Origin: Methanobacterium sp. BRmetb2
GTDB lineage: Archaea; Methanobacteriota; Methanobacteria; Methanobacteriales; Methanobacteriaceae
Direction: 5' to 3'
DNA length: 64,000 bases
Assembly: GCA_003491285.1 (NCBI GenBank)
Contig: CP022705.1
Location: 124,001-188,000, forward strand
Below the pieces are notes generated by a model. It did no database searches. It saw nothing but the letters and a program-made list of their open reading frames with translations, and was not told where the DNA came from. How positions within the stretch are numbered: the stretch's first letter is position 1; every line of letters starts with the position of its first letter. Below, one piece after another: positions 27,129-38,500 of this stretch. The translations under genes were made by a program, and so were the position numbers.

Positions 27129-28397
27129 GTGAATATGGTTGAGGGGAAATTTAAAGAGACAAATATAGGATGCATACCTGAAAATTGGGAAACTGTTCCT
27201 TTAACAGATATAGTTACTCATTATGTTGATAATAGGGGTAAAACAGCACCCACTACTGAATCAGGAATTCCATTGATAGCTACTAATTGCATAAAAGAAC
27301 AGGGGTTGTATCCAACTTATGAAAGGTTGAGATTTGTTTCTAAAGAAACTCATGAAACTTGGTTTAGAGATCATCCAAAACCAGATGATATAATAATTGT
27401 AAACAAAGGAACGCCAGGTTTAGTCTGTTTGGTACCAAATCCGGCTGATTTTTGTATTGCTCAGGATATGATTGCTATTAGGGCAGATAAAAGTAAGGTA
27501 TATTATAAATATCTATTTGCGTACATGAGAACTGAAAATTTCAAATACCAAGTTCAAAATCTTAATGTAGGGACCACAATACCTCATTTAAAGAAAACCG
27601 TTTTTTCAAACCTTATTATACCTTTACCCTCCGTTGAAGAACAAATTTTCATTGGAAATTTGTATTATGAAATATCTAAAAAATTCGAACTCAATCAAAA
27701 AATAAATCAGACTTTGGAAGCGTTGGGTCAGGCTATTTTCATACAATGGTTTATAGATTTTGAGTTTCCTGATGAGAAGGGGCAGTCTTACAAGTCTAGT
27801 GGAGGAGAAATGATTGATTCAAAGTTGGGTGAGATACCAAATGGTTGGGAAGTTAAAAAACTTGGAGAAATTTGTGATATAAAGATGGGTCAATCTCCAA
27901 AATCTGAATTTTACAATGAAAATGGAGAAGGACTTCCGTTTTATCAGGGTGTAACTAATTTTGGAGAAAGATTTCCAAAGGATAAGATGTATTGTACTGT
28001 TAAAAATAAAGTCGCAGAAAAAGGAGATATTTTATTCAGTGTAAGAGCTCCAGTGGGCAGAATAAATATTGCTAATACGAAAATGATTATTGGAAGAGGT
28101 ATTTGTGCAATTAAACATAAAAATAGTTTACAATCATTCTTGTTATATCAATTAAAAAACATCTTTACTAAAGAAGATTCCATAGGAAGTGGAACTGTGT
28201 TTAATGCAATAACTAGGAAAGATTTGGATGAGTTATTGGTTTTAGTTCCTAATATAAATATTAACAAGAAATTTGATTCATTGACTGGATCTATTGATAA
28301 AGAAATTGAGAATTTAACTTTACAAAATAATAATTTATCTCAAATTAGGGATTCAATTTTACCCAAACTAATGTCAGGGAAAATTAGAGTTAACTGA
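27129..28397 (+). CDS. hsdS: Type I restriction-modification specificity subunit HsdS
   Basis: HsdS chooses the DNA sequence that the HsdM/HsdR complex recognises. The 422-residue protein has the standard two-fold design: a target recognition domain (about 10-170) and a conserved spacer helix (about 175-205), then a second TRD (about 230-395) and spacer helix. Each half begins alike: IGCIPENWETVPLTDIV and LGEIPNGWEVKKLGEIC. The two TRDs read different half-sites, which cannot be predicted here. The start may be the GTG at 27129 or the ATG at 27135. It is complete, with no sign of the partial duplicates that mark phase-variable loci. Confidence 0.93.
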   Translation: MNMVEGKFKETNIGCIPENWETVPLTDIVTHYVDNRGKTAPTTESGIPLIATNCIKEQGLYPTYERLRFVSKETHETWFRDHPKPDDIIIVNKGTPGLVCLVPNPADFCIAQDMIAIRADKSKVYYKYLFAYMRTENFKYQVQNLNVGTTIPHLKKTVFSNLIIPLPSVEEQIFIGNLYYEISKKFELNQKINQTLEALGQAIFIQWFIDFEFPDEKGQSYKSSGGEMIDSKLGEIPNGWEVKKLGEICDIKMGQSPKSEFYNENGEGLPFYQGVTNFGERFPKDKMYCTVKNKVAEKGDILFSVRAPVGRINIANTKMIIGRGICAIKHKNSLQSFLLYQLKNIFTKEDSIGSGTVFNAITRKDLDELLVLVPNININKKFDSLTGSIDKEIENLTLQNNNLSQIRDSILPKLMSGKIRVN

Positions 28398-28423
28398 AAC
28401 TAAATTTAGGGGGAGGGGTTAAT

Positions 28424-29515
28424 ATGAAAAAAGAGGTAAGATTATTACTAGAAAAATCTATAAATTCTCTTATATTAAGTATAGAACATTTTAATAGGCC
28501 TTGGGATAGGGGAAGAGTAGAAGCCGTTTTAATTTTACTTGATCACTCATTTGAACTTCTTTTAAAAGCAACTATCGTGCATGAAGGAGGTAAAATAAAC
28601 AAAAAGGGTCAGAACGAAACTATTGGTTTTGATTCGTGTGTAAGAAAAGCTATATCGCACAAAATAATAACAAATGAACAAGCTCTCACTCCTCAAACAA
28701 TTAATGGATTAAGGGACGCTGCGCAGCATTATATAGTTGAAATATCTGAACAACAATTATATATGCACTCACAATCAGGATTAACGTTATATAAAGATAT
28801 TTTAAAAGGTACATTTCAAAAAAACTTATCTGATGAACTTCCAGTCAGAGTATTACCCGTTTCTACAACACCACCTCTAAATATTAATACTTTATTCGAA
28901 AATGAACTTAAAGAGGTTAAAAAACTTCTTATTCCTGGCACTAGGCGAAAAAAAGAAGCGACAGTCAAATTGAGGGCGTTATCTATTTTTGACAGAACAT
29001 TAAGAGGAGAAACATTCCAACCGAGTGAAAGAGAACTGAATAAATTAGCAGATGATGTTAAACAAGATAAAGACTGGAATGAAATTTTTCCAGGTGTTGC
29101 CTCAATCAATTTAACTTTAGATGGAATTGGCCATAATCTATCACTAAGAATAACGAAAAAAGAAGATGCACCACCTGTGCAATTAGTACCTGAAGGAACG
29201 CCAGGGGCAGCAGTTGTTGCCGTGAGAAGAGTAAATGAATTAGATTTCTACAATTTATCACATAAACAATTAGCAAAAAAAGTCGGCTTGACTTCGCCAA
29301 GAACAACTGCAATAATAAAACATATGAAACTAAGGGATGATTACGAATGTTATAACTTAATAAAAATTGGAAAAACTTCATATCATCGCTATTCACAGTA
29401 TGCTATTCATAAAATAAAAGAAGAACTAAAAACGGCTGATATGGATAAAATATGGAAAGAATATCGGGCTGAAAGATATGATCCTATTACAAAGAGGAGA
29501 ATAAAAAATGAGTAA
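28424..29515 (+). CDS. DUF3644-type protein in the RM operon
   Basis: A 363-residue protein that resembles DUF3644 proteins, which commonly lie inside type I RM operons. The N-terminal part (KSINSLILSIEHFNRPWDRGRVEAVLILLDHSFELLLKA is the region, residues 10-50) looks like a HEPN-like helical bundle. The C-terminus has a probable winged helix (LSHKQLAKKVGLTSPRTTAIIKH). If the HEPN likeness is right it could be an RNase that guards against loss or blocking of the RM enzyme. That is inference. It has a GGGGAGGGG ribosome binding site and its stop overlaps hsdR by 8 bp. Confidence 0.75.
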   Translation: MKKEVRLLLEKSINSLILSIEHFNRPWDRGRVEAVLILLDHSFELLLKATIVHEGGKINKKGQNETIGFDSCVRKAISHKIITNEQALTPQTINGLRDAAQHYIVEISEQQLYMHSQSGLTLYKDILKGTFQKNLSDELPVRVLPVSTTPPLNINTLFENELKEVKKLLIPGTRRKKEATVKLRALSIFDRTLRGETFQPSERELNKLADDVKQDKDWNEIFPGVASINLTLDGIGHNLSLRITKKEDAPPVQLVPEGTPGAAVVAVRRVNELDFYNLSHKQLAKKVGLTSPRTTAIIKHMKLRDDYECYNLIKIGKTSYHRYSQYAIHKIKEELKTADMDKIWKEYRAERYDPITKRRIKNE

Positions 29516-32500
29516 TTTAACAGAGAATCATGTAGAATATGCAACCATCTCTATCCTTCAGGAACTCGGCTACAATTATCTCCATGGTTTAGACATGTCC
29601 CCCGACGGGAAATCACCAGAAAGAGAACTTTATTCTGATGTGATATTGGTCCAACGACTCCGAAATGTTATAAACCGCCTAAATCCTAATATCCCACCTA
29701 CTGCTCGCGAAGAAGCATTAAAAAAAGTTTTAAGATCAGAATCTAGCGATCTTCTATCTAACAACTTTCGCTTTCATCAACTATTAACCGAAGGTATTGG
29801 CGTTGAATATCGTGAAAATGATAGAATAAAAGGAGATAAGGTTTACTTGGTGGATTTCCAGAACTTATCTAACAACGATTTTTTAGCAGTTAACCAGTTC
29901 ACCGTAATTGAAAACAATAACAATCGTCGCCCAGACATTGTATTATTCATAAACGGCCTACCTTTAGTGGTTATTGAACTCAAAAATCCTGCTGATGCGA
30001 GTGCCACCCTGAAAAAAGGTTATCAACAACTGCAAACTTACAAAAATCAAATTCCTTCTCTATTCCAACTCAATGAAATTCTCATAACCTCTGATGGTAT
30101 GGAAGCTAGGGTTGGGACTTTAACCAGTTCATGGGAACGTTTCATGCCTTGGAAGACCATTGATGGTTCCACTATCCCTGGTGACACCTTCCAATTAGAG
30201 GTCATGCTCCGTGGAATGCTCAACCCGGAAGTTCTCCTAGATATTATTAACCACTTCATCACCTTTGAAAGGGAAAAGGAAATTAAGAAAAAAATAGCAG
30301 CATATCATCAGTACCATGCTGTAAACCGGGCTGTCTATGCCACTCTGGAAGCATCCCAACCTGAAGGAAACAAAAGGTGTGGGGTGGTTTGGCATACTCA
30401 AGGGTCGGGTAAAAGTCTGATCATGGCATTTTATGCAGGTAAATTAGTATTAGAAATGGATAACCCCACTATAGTGGTTTTAACCGATCGAAACGACTTG
30501 GACGATCAGTTATTTGGAACTTTCACCAAGTCAAGGGATCTTTTAAGACAGGACCCACAACAGGCTGACAGCAGAGAAAAACTGCAGGAACTACTTAAAG
30601 TAGCCTCTGGGGGAATAGTCTTCACCACCATCCAGAAATTCTTCCCAGAAAAAGGTTTATCTTACCCCCTTCTATCTGATAGGGACAACATTGTAGTAAT
30701 AGCAGACGAGGCCCATCGTAGCCAGTATGAATTCATTGACGGCTTTGCCCGGCACATGAGAGATGCCCTCCCCAATGCTTCCTACATTGGATTTACAGGA
30801 ACGCCTATTGAGATGAATGATAAAAACACGGTTCAAGTGTTTGGTAATTACATTGATATATACGATATTGAACAGGCAGTGGAAGATGGGGCCACAGTCA
30901 GGATTTACTATGAAAACCGGCTAATAAAACTGGACATTGATGAGGAGAAGAAGGCTTTAATCGATCCTAAATTTGAGGATGTTACAGAGGGAGAAGAAAC
31001 TGAAATCAAGGAAAAATTGAAAAGTAAATGGGCTCGAACTGAAGCCATTGTGGGTAGTGAGAATAGAATAAAAGAATTAGCTGCAGATCTGGTTGACCAT
31101 TTCACCCAGAGAATAGAAGCTCAAAATGGTAAGGGAATGGTTGTTTGTATGAGCCGGAGAATCTGCACTGACCTTTACAATGAAATTATCAAAATCAAAC
31201 CAGAATGGGAAAACAATGAGGATGATAAGGGATTTTTAAAGGTGGTTATGACCGGATCTGCCTCAGACCCTGAAGACTGGCAGAAACACATCCGGAACAA
31301 ACCGCGTAGAAGAGAATTGGGTGAAACCTTCAAAGACCCTGAATCTGAAATAAAACTGGTAATTGTAAGGGATATGTGGCTTACAGGTTTTGATGTGCCC
31401 AACTTGCACACCATGTATCTTGACAAACCCATGAGAGGTCACGGCCTGATGCAAGCTATTGCCCGGGTAAACAGAGTTTACAAAGACAAAGAAGGCGGAT
31501 TAATAGTAGATTATCTGGGAATCGCAGCAGAACTCAAAAAAGCTATTCAAGATTATACTGTGGGTGGTGGCAAAGGAAAACCAGCATTTGATCAGGATAA
31601 AGCCGTGGGATTAATGCTAGAAAAATATGAGATTGTTAAATCCATGTTCCACGGCTTTGAATACACAGGATACTTCACTAAAGACACTAAAAAACAATTA
31701 AAAATCCTTTTAAGGGGAATAGACCATATCTTGGGACTTAAAGATGGTAAAAACAGGTTCTTGAAGAATGTTAATGAACTTTCCAAAGCATTTGCACTTT
31801 CAGTCCCCCACGAAAAAGCCATAGAAATAAGGGATGAAATTGGTTTTTTTAAGGCAATTCGAGCTCAATTAGTAAAAACAGAACAATCCGATGATAAAAA
31901 ACTCAGTAAGGATGAAATAGAGCTTGCCATAAAGCAGATAATTTCTGATGCCCTGACATCAGAGGGTGTTGTGGAAATAGTTGGATCTAAAGATGTTTCA
32001 GGATTTAAAAATCCGGATATTTCTATTTTATCTGATGAGTTCTTGGAAGAGGTAAAGGGAATGCCTCAAAGGAATCTGGCAGCGGAACTACTAGAGAAAC
32101 TTTTAAAGGAACAAATTAAAACCCGGTCGCGAAGGAATGTTGTTGAAGCTAAATCCTTTGCAGAAATGTTGGAAAATGCTTTAGAAAGGTATAAACAGCG
32201 TCCTGTTGATAGTAATGAAGTGATCAATAATTTAATTGATATTGCTAAAAAGATTCGCGAAGCAGATCAAAGGGGAGAAGATCTGGGTCTAACTGAATAT
32301 GAAATTGCATTTTACGATGCATTACTGGTTAGTAAAGAGGCAGAAGAAGTTTTAGGTAATGAAGAATTGAAAAAAATTTCCATGGAGTTAGTCAGGACAA
32401 TTAAAAATAATATAACCATTGATTGGACATTAAGAGAAAATGTTCAAGCCAAAATGAGGGTGGCTGTTAAAAGATTACTAAAAAAACATCAATATCCTGC

Positions 32501-32582
32501 CGATAATCGTGATAAAACAGTGGAAATTGTCTTAGAACAAGCTAAAATCGTATGTGAGGAATGGGCTAAATCTACTATTTAA
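29508..32582 (+). CDS. hsdR: Type I restriction enzyme motor-nuclease subunit HsdR
   Basis: HsdR translocates DNA using ATP and cuts it at a distance from the unmethylated site. The nuclease motif is near residues 143-162: RRPDIVLF then VIELKNP, a PD-(D/E)xK active site. Helicase motifs follow: TQGSGKSL (Walker A, about 302), DEAHRSQ (motif II), GFTGTPI (motif III), and a C-terminal lobe with MSRRICTDLY and IARVNRVY. At 1024 residues it is full-length and intact. It overlaps the DUF3644 gene. 17 bp after its stop the Avs-like gene begins, so all may be one transcript. Confidence 0.95.
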   Translation: MSNLTENHVEYATISILQELGYNYLHGLDMSPDGKSPERELYSDVILVQRLRNVINRLNPNIPPTAREEALKKVLRSESSDLLSNNFRFHQLLTEGIGVEYRENDRIKGDKVYLVDFQNLSNNDFLAVNQFTVIENNNNRRPDIVLFINGLPLVVIELKNPADASATLKKGYQQLQTYKNQIPSLFQLNEILITSDGMEARVGTLTSSWERFMPWKTIDGSTIPGDTFQLEVMLRGMLNPEVLLDIINHFITFEREKEIKKKIAAYHQYHAVNRAVYATLEASQPEGNKRCGVVWHTQGSGKSLIMAFYAGKLVLEMDNPTIVVLTDRNDLDDQLFGTFTKSRDLLRQDPQQADSREKLQELLKVASGGIVFTTIQKFFPEKGLSYPLLSDRDNIVVIADEAHRSQYEFIDGFARHMRDALPNASYIGFTGTPIEMNDKNTVQVFGNYIDIYDIEQAVEDGATVRIYYENRLIKLDIDEEKKALIDPKFEDVTEGEETEIKEKLKSKWARTEAIVGSENRIKELAADLVDHFTQRIEAQNGKGMVVCMSRRICTDLYNEIIKIKPEWENNEDDKGFLKVVMTGSASDPEDWQKHIRNKPRRRELGETFKDPESEIKLVIVRDMWLTGFDVPNLHTMYLDKPMRGHGLMQAIARVNRVYKDKEGGLIVDYLGIAAELKKAIQDYTVGGGKGKPAFDQDKAVGLMLEKYEIVKSMFHGFEYTGYFTKDTKKQLKILLRGIDHILGLKDGKNRFLKNVNELSKAFALSVPHEKAIEIRDEIGFFKAIRAQLVKTEQSDDKKLSKDEIELAIKQIISDALTSEGVVEIVGSKDVSGFKNPDISILSDEFLEEVKGMPQRNLAAELLEKLLKEQIKTRSRRNVVEAKSFAEMLENALERYKQRPVDSNEVINNLIDIAKKIREADQRGEDLGLTEYEIAFYDALLVSKEAEEVLGNEELKKISMELVRTIKNNITIDWTLRENVQAKMRVAVKRLLKKHQYPADNRDKTVEIVLEQAKIVCEEWAKSTI

Positions 32583-32599
32583 TTATAAGATGTGTTCAA

Positions 32600-35461
32600 A
32601 TGGATCCAGAAAAAACTACAAATAACGAATCTATTGCCCCGGCCGAGGGTGAAAGACGTGCAATAGGTGGTTATTTTAATCAATACGAAGTATCGGCTTA
32701 TATTATCCTAAAATCTTTTCTAAATGATTCTTTGGATTGGATTAAAGTTGCTGATCCTGATGCAAAACATGTGGATGATTTTCAAATTTGCAAAGGGGCA
32801 CGTTTAGATGCTTTTCAGATGAAATGGAGTCATTACACCCGATCATTCAGTTTTAACGATTTAATTAAAAAAAGAAAAAATGCTCCGAGCTTAATTGTTC
32901 AACTTGCTGAAGGATGGAAGAATTTTAACAAAAAATACCCTGAAATGAAAATTGCTGTGCATTTAATAACTAATGATTACATTTCTACCTCTACTAAAGC
33001 AAAAATCCCTTGTGGCGAACCAAAACCTGCCTCATGCCATTTTGCAGCATTTATAAATCAAGCTTGGAAACCATTTAAGTCTGGCAAGAATATCCCCAAA
33101 GAATGGAAACCCGCTTGGAATAAATTGCAAGTGGAAAGCGGGTTAAATTTAGATGATTTCCAAATGTTTGCACTCGATTGTGAATTAGATTTTGAATATA
33201 AGATTATTATTCCTGAAGAAGAGCGAGAAAAAGAAATTTTTATAAATGATTTGAAAGATATAGCTCATAATTTAATTAAGGCGGTTGCAGATCCTTCCCA
33301 AATTATTAAAATTACTAGTAGAGAACTAATTGAAAAACTTAATTGGTCAACAAGAACTGAGTTGAGAAGTCGTCATGAGTTTCCTGTGGATGAAGATTTA
33401 TATCATCCAATTAAATCTAATATGGACGATTTAAATGCTGCATTGGATGCGCATGTAGGAGGATATATTGGTGTTTTTGGAACGCCAGGATCTGGTAAAT
33501 CGACATTTTTATCTCATTTTTTGCGTTCTAGAGAAGAAAGAGTAATTTTTTATTATGCTTATGTCCCAGATTCATATGACTCCGTTATTAGAGGAGAATC
33601 AGAAAATTTTCTGCATGATATCACATTATCTTTAAGACGTATGGGGTTCACTTCTGGAGAAAATTTAAATTTAGATTTAAATCAACTTTTAAAATATTTT
33701 TACAAACAACTTGATCTTTTACATGATGATTGGAAAAACAATGGCCATAAAACGATTTTTCTAATAGATGGATTAGATCATATTGAACGTGAACAAAATC
33801 CCCGAGATTCAATGCTAAAATATTTACCTTCTCCAGAAAATATCCCTCAAGGGGTTTATTTTATATTGGGAAGTCAAACAGAAACAATACTTCCTGAAAA
33901 TATCCAATATTCTATAAATAAAGAAAATCGTACAGTTTTAATGAGGCCACTTAATAAAAATGCCGTTTTTGACATTATTAACAAATCTAATTTGCCTCTA
34001 ATCATAGGTAAACAGAAAGAAACAATTTATGGTTTATCTGATGGACATCCATTAGCATTATCATATATTCTGAATCATCTCAAAGGTATAAAGGATAATA
34101 AAGAAATTGAAAGAATCCTCGAAAGAACAATAGAATATGGGGGGAATATTGAAGCCCAATATAATAGTTATTGGGCTTTAATTAAACACGAAGATGATTT
34201 AATAGGTTTAACAGGATTATTATGCCGTTTTAGAAATTATATTGATATTGACTGGGTGAAAACATGGGCAGAATTGGGAATTCTAAGGAAATTTGTATTA
34301 GAATTTAAACATTATTTCAGAATAGAAAATAAACGATGGTATTTTTTCCATAATAGCTTTAGACTATTTCTTCAGGAAAAAACAGGAGAGTTAATACCTG
34401 GAGAGTTTGATCAAAGTATAGACAGAGATTTTCATCTTCAAATGGCAGATTTATGCCGTAAATCTGAAAAAAACTCCTATTGGTTTTGGGAAGAAATATT
34501 TCACCTTGCTAAGGCTAGTAAACATCGTAAAGTTTTAGTATATGCTTCACAAACCTATTTCAGAGAGCAATTTTTAAATTTTAGGCCTTTAGATACTATC
34601 CAAGTTGATATTAATTTTGCTTTAGAATCCGCTGTAATTTGTCAAGATCCTGTCGCTCTTACCCGTTTATTATTTATTCGATCAGAAATTGGGGAAAGAG
34701 AAGTAAACTTGGATAAAAAATCCATGATTTCTATTTTATTACATCTCAATGAAAAATTTGCTTTAGAATATATCCGTGACGGTAATCATCTAAAAATTGA
34801 ACCTGTTGATGCTTTAAAATTAATCCCAGAATTAGTATTAAATGGGTTTCATGATGAAGCTAAGAAAATATTTGAATTATCCGAGCCTTTAAATGTAATA
34901 TATTCTCCTAAACCAATTGAAAACCATTTTAATAATGATGAAAGCGAACTAGTCAAGTTTTGGGCAACTTCTGCCATATATTTTAAAGAATTAGAAAATA
35001 TTTTGAAAATAATTCGGCAGTTGAAGAAACTTCCAGATCGTTCAAGCATAAAAGAAGATCTTGATCCATCAAGAACTTTTCAAAATTTAATTATTTATAA
35101 TATGGGATTGTTTTTAATAAAAAATGAAATATGGGATAAGGTTTTTAGTATATTAAATGATTTCAATACAGATCAAAAAGATTTAAAATATCTTTTTTAT
35201 TTATATGCTAACTCTTGGAATGAAGCTAATAAAAATGAAAATATTAATATTGCAAAACAATTTTTAAACGGTTTTTTAAGCAGATTTAATCAAATCACGA
35301 TTATCGATGAAGATATGTGCCTTACTCTAGCTGAAGCTTTCTATTTTGTTTATAATGATGCTAACACAGTTGAAAGTTATTTAAGGGATTTATCTCAACC
35401 AGAATTACAAACTAATATGCATCAATCAAACCCTAATATGCAACCATTTATGTTTCGTTAG
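32600..35461 (+). CDS. Avs-like STAND NTPase, N-terminal part (nuclease plus NTPase)
   Basis: The first 953 residues of what looks like an antiviral STAND NTPase. Residues 20-90 look like a PD-(D/E)xK or Cap4/Mrr-like nuclease: D59-D60 and then D70-x2-Q73-x-K75 in RLDAFQMKW. A P-loop NTPase follows, with Walker A G-T-P-G-S-G-K-S-T at 294-302 and Walker B FLIDGLDHI at 387-395. A helical region fills the rest. In Avs proteins a long C-terminal sensor binds a phage protein and switches on the nuclease. Here the frame ends at TAG 35459 but the protein appears to continue in another frame (next feature), so this is half of a split gene. The family is by domain logic; nothing here tells which phage protein is sensed. 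Confidence 0.75.
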   Translation: MDPEKTTNNESIAPAEGERRAIGGYFNQYEVSAYIILKSFLNDSLDWIKVADPDAKHVDDFQICKGARLDAFQMKWSHYTRSFSFNDLIKKRKNAPSLIVQLAEGWKNFNKKYPEMKIAVHLITNDYISTSTKAKIPCGEPKPASCHFAAFINQAWKPFKSGKNIPKEWKPAWNKLQVESGLNLDDFQMFALDCELDFEYKIIIPEEEREKEIFINDLKDIAHNLIKAVADPSQIIKITSRELIEKLNWSTRTELRSRHEFPVDEDLYHPIKSNMDDLNAALDAHVGGYIGVFGTPGSGKSTFLSHFLRSREERVIFYYAYVPDSYDSVIRGESENFLHDITLSLRRMGFTSGENLNLDLNQLLKYFYKQLDLLHDDWKNNGHKTIFLIDGLDHIEREQNPRDSMLKYLPSPENIPQGVYFILGSQTETILPENIQYSINKENRTVLMRPLNKNAVFDIINKSNLPLIIGKQKETIYGLSDGHPLALSYILNHLKGIKDNKEIERILERTIEYGGNIEAQYNSYWALIKHEDDLIGLTGLLCRFRNYIDIDWVKTWAELGILRKFVLEFKHYFRIENKRWYFFHNSFRLFLQEKTGELIPGEFDQSIDRDFHLQMADLCRKSEKNSYWFWEEIFHLAKASKHRKVLVYASQTYFREQFLNFRPLDTIQVDINFALESAVICQDPVALTRLLFIRSEIGEREVNLDKKSMISILLHLNEKFALEYIRDGNHLKIEPVDALKLIPELVLNGFHDEAKKIFELSEPLNVIYSPKPIENHFNNDESELVKFWATSAIYFKELENILKIIRQLKKLPDRSSIKEDLDPSRTFQNLIIYNMGLFLIKNEIWDKVFSILNDFNTDQKDLKYLFYLYANSWNEANKNENINIAKQFLNGFLSRFNQITIIDEDMCLTLAEAFYFVYNDANTVESYLRDLSQPELQTNMHQSNPNMQPFMFR

Positions 35462-35537
35462 ACTAAATCGACTATTTTATTGCTTAGGAAGTACAAAAGC
35501 TCCTGAAGATATCATTCCAGACGCTGCTGACATTGAA

Positions 35538-38500
35538 TTGAATGGTATCACTGAATTTGAAAGAAATATATGTATATTATCAAAGATGGGGGCTGATGCT
35601 TGGAATGGAAAAAAAATGGAAGATGAAATAATTTATCAAGAAATTCCAAAATTTTTTAATTTGTTTTATGTGGGGGATAGACAAGCTATCGATTATAATT
35701 TATATTATATCAAAGAGAGAATGGGTGATTTTTTTATATTAGTTATTGATACGTTGTCTAATTTCGGTTTAAATACTTTAAAAGCTTTAGCTTTAGTTTT
35801 TGAAAGTGAGTGGGGTAATGAAAAAGTCAAAACCTTTTGGCCTAGTAGTGTTCGTCGTCAAATAATAGAAAGTCTATCCAATCATGGTATTGATCATGAG
35901 TGGGCTGTTAAAGAGTTAGAAAAAGTTGAAAATGGTATATGGGAAGGATATAACATACAAGGAAGAGTTGAAGAGTGTTTAAAACAATCAAAAGCATGGT
36001 TAATGATTGAAGAAACAGATCATTCTTTTAATTCATTAGAAAAAATGTTGAAAATGTCTTTTGGGATATACTATGAAAAAGACTTCCAATTCAGTGCATG
36101 GATTGATTGGCTTGATGTTTACATAGAATTATATCCTGAAAAGGCTGAAGAATTAATAATATTATTCGCAAATTACATTGTCAAGATAAGCAATTATGCA
36201 GAAGTTGATACATACAACAGTGCTTCTAATACTCTTCTTACTGCTACATTTAAGTGGAATCCTCAGAAAGCTCTACAATTAGCTTCATGGCTTATAGATC
36301 AGATGTTAATAACACAAGAGGACGTTTATAGTGTATTCATAAGAGAAACATTAAAAAGTGATGATGGTAATTTGCGTCTAGTAATCTTCTCTTTATCAAA
36401 TCTTTTATTTCCATTAGCCCCCTATGCAAATTTCAAAATTGTAGATCTATTATTAAAAGCTATAAATGTCAAATATGGGTCTCAAAAGACAATTGAATCT
36501 TCTAGATATTTAGTTTCTAAAATTAGAATTTTGGCTCAAAAAAAAGCTCGATATAATTGGTTTTATTCTATCAAACAAACAATGGAAAATTTAGGGTTTG
36601 ATGTAGAAAAGGCGGGAATTACAATCAAGGACATACATTTTGATGAACATGATATGATTACATACAATCTACTTAAATTAAAAGACTCTAGAGTTCTTGA
36701 TACAAATGAAGTAAAAAGGTATGTTTTATCAGTGGATGATTATGTAGATTTTTTAGAAGAAGAAACTGATAATTCACACTTTGATTGGGAACCAATAATT
36801 ATTAATTTGGCAAATAAACTAAATTATAGAGAGATATTAAATTTAAGTGAAATTATTTTAAATAGTGACAAGATAAATGATAGGAAATCTAGTGAATTGA
36901 TTTCAATACTTAGTCAGAGACTATCAGATTTTAATGATTTTGATCATGCTATTAAATTGGGAAAAATATCATTAAATCTATCTAAACCTAATGGGTGGGG
37001 TAATTGGGGTGGTAGATCTAGAATAAAAGCGTTTAATGCTTTGATAAAAGTTAATAAAAATCAATGTAGGCCTTTAATGTACAGAACATTAGTGAATGAT
37101 ATTAAAAATTCAAAAATCGATGCAAAAACTGTTACTCTAAATTTAGGGGATATTTTAGGTTTACTCACTGATGAAATTCCAATTAAAGATATTTGGCAAG
37201 AAATAGATCACCATATACAAATTTTGTTCGAAAGTTATCCTTCACATGATTTAGAATCATTTGAGTTTGTGAATCTGGAAGACGAAATAACCACTCCTTC
37301 AAATGCATTGATGGATCTTGTGTTGGGTTGTTTGAATCATCCTATAAGATTTATATCAGAAAGTGCTATTCAGATATGTGCAGATCTCTTAATAAATGGA
37401 GATTTGATGATTCAAAGATCGATAAATGAATTTTTCAAAGATGAAAGTTTTTCTGAGCAAATTTTAATTGTTATGGATGCTGTTAGCCTTAAAGATCCAT
37501 TTAAAATCGGATTTTTTCGTGAAAAATTAATTTTTTCAAACACATCTTCAAACTATTATATTCGCAGAATTTCTGGGATATTGTGTAAGCGTATTGGATG
37601 TAAAGTAAATAATCCTACACGAATTGATTTACCTAAAATTTATGATAAAACTTTTCCCGATCTCAATGTTTTTGATTTTATTAATATTGATATTCCTAAT
37701 GGTCAACCGTTACCCGACTTCGATTTTCCGGAAGAAATTATATATCCTTATGATTTACAATTAATATCAAAGTTATCTAACTATCCTGAAATAAATCTCA
37801 GCCATCGAATTGTGGAGATCATGTATCAGTTAGCAGATTTTGATTCATGGTCTAAAGATGCAGAAGGTAAATTAAGAATAATATTAAAATCAGCTGGATT
37901 AAGATTTACTTTTTATCCTCCTAGATTAATTTTGGTTCGTAGGGCTATATTTCATCTTATTTGTGAGTTAATCGATGGTGAAAAATTGGCTTCTGATGAT
38001 CTTGTTTATATAGATCAGACTTTTAGATTTTATGATCCTGCACTTATATTAATAGAACGAACGAGAAGGCCTGTGCACATTAAGCCTGCTTATGAAGAGT
38101 ACAGATCAAAACATTTAACAACACCGGCCGAAAACTGGATAGAAAATATTAATAATTGTAATAATTCTGTTTTTCGTATTTTTAATGGTAAATTCATTTT
38201 GGCTGAAAAAACAGAGCTTAAATTTATTGACTTAGATTTGCCTACAGAATTGAGAAAATCTAAAGTGATGTTGAATTCTGGGAAAAATGAAAAGACAGAT
38301 AATTTATTTTTCTACAATGTTTTAAGTAATGTGCAGGAATATGGTGATACTCTTTTGCAAGATGGAGTAATTCCATTAATAATACAAAATAACGGATATA
38401 ATTGGATTGCTTTGAATCCTATTATTGGAATTCAACTCGGATGGAAGCTTGAAAATACTGGATTATTTAGATGGGTTGATGAAGATAATAATATAATGGT

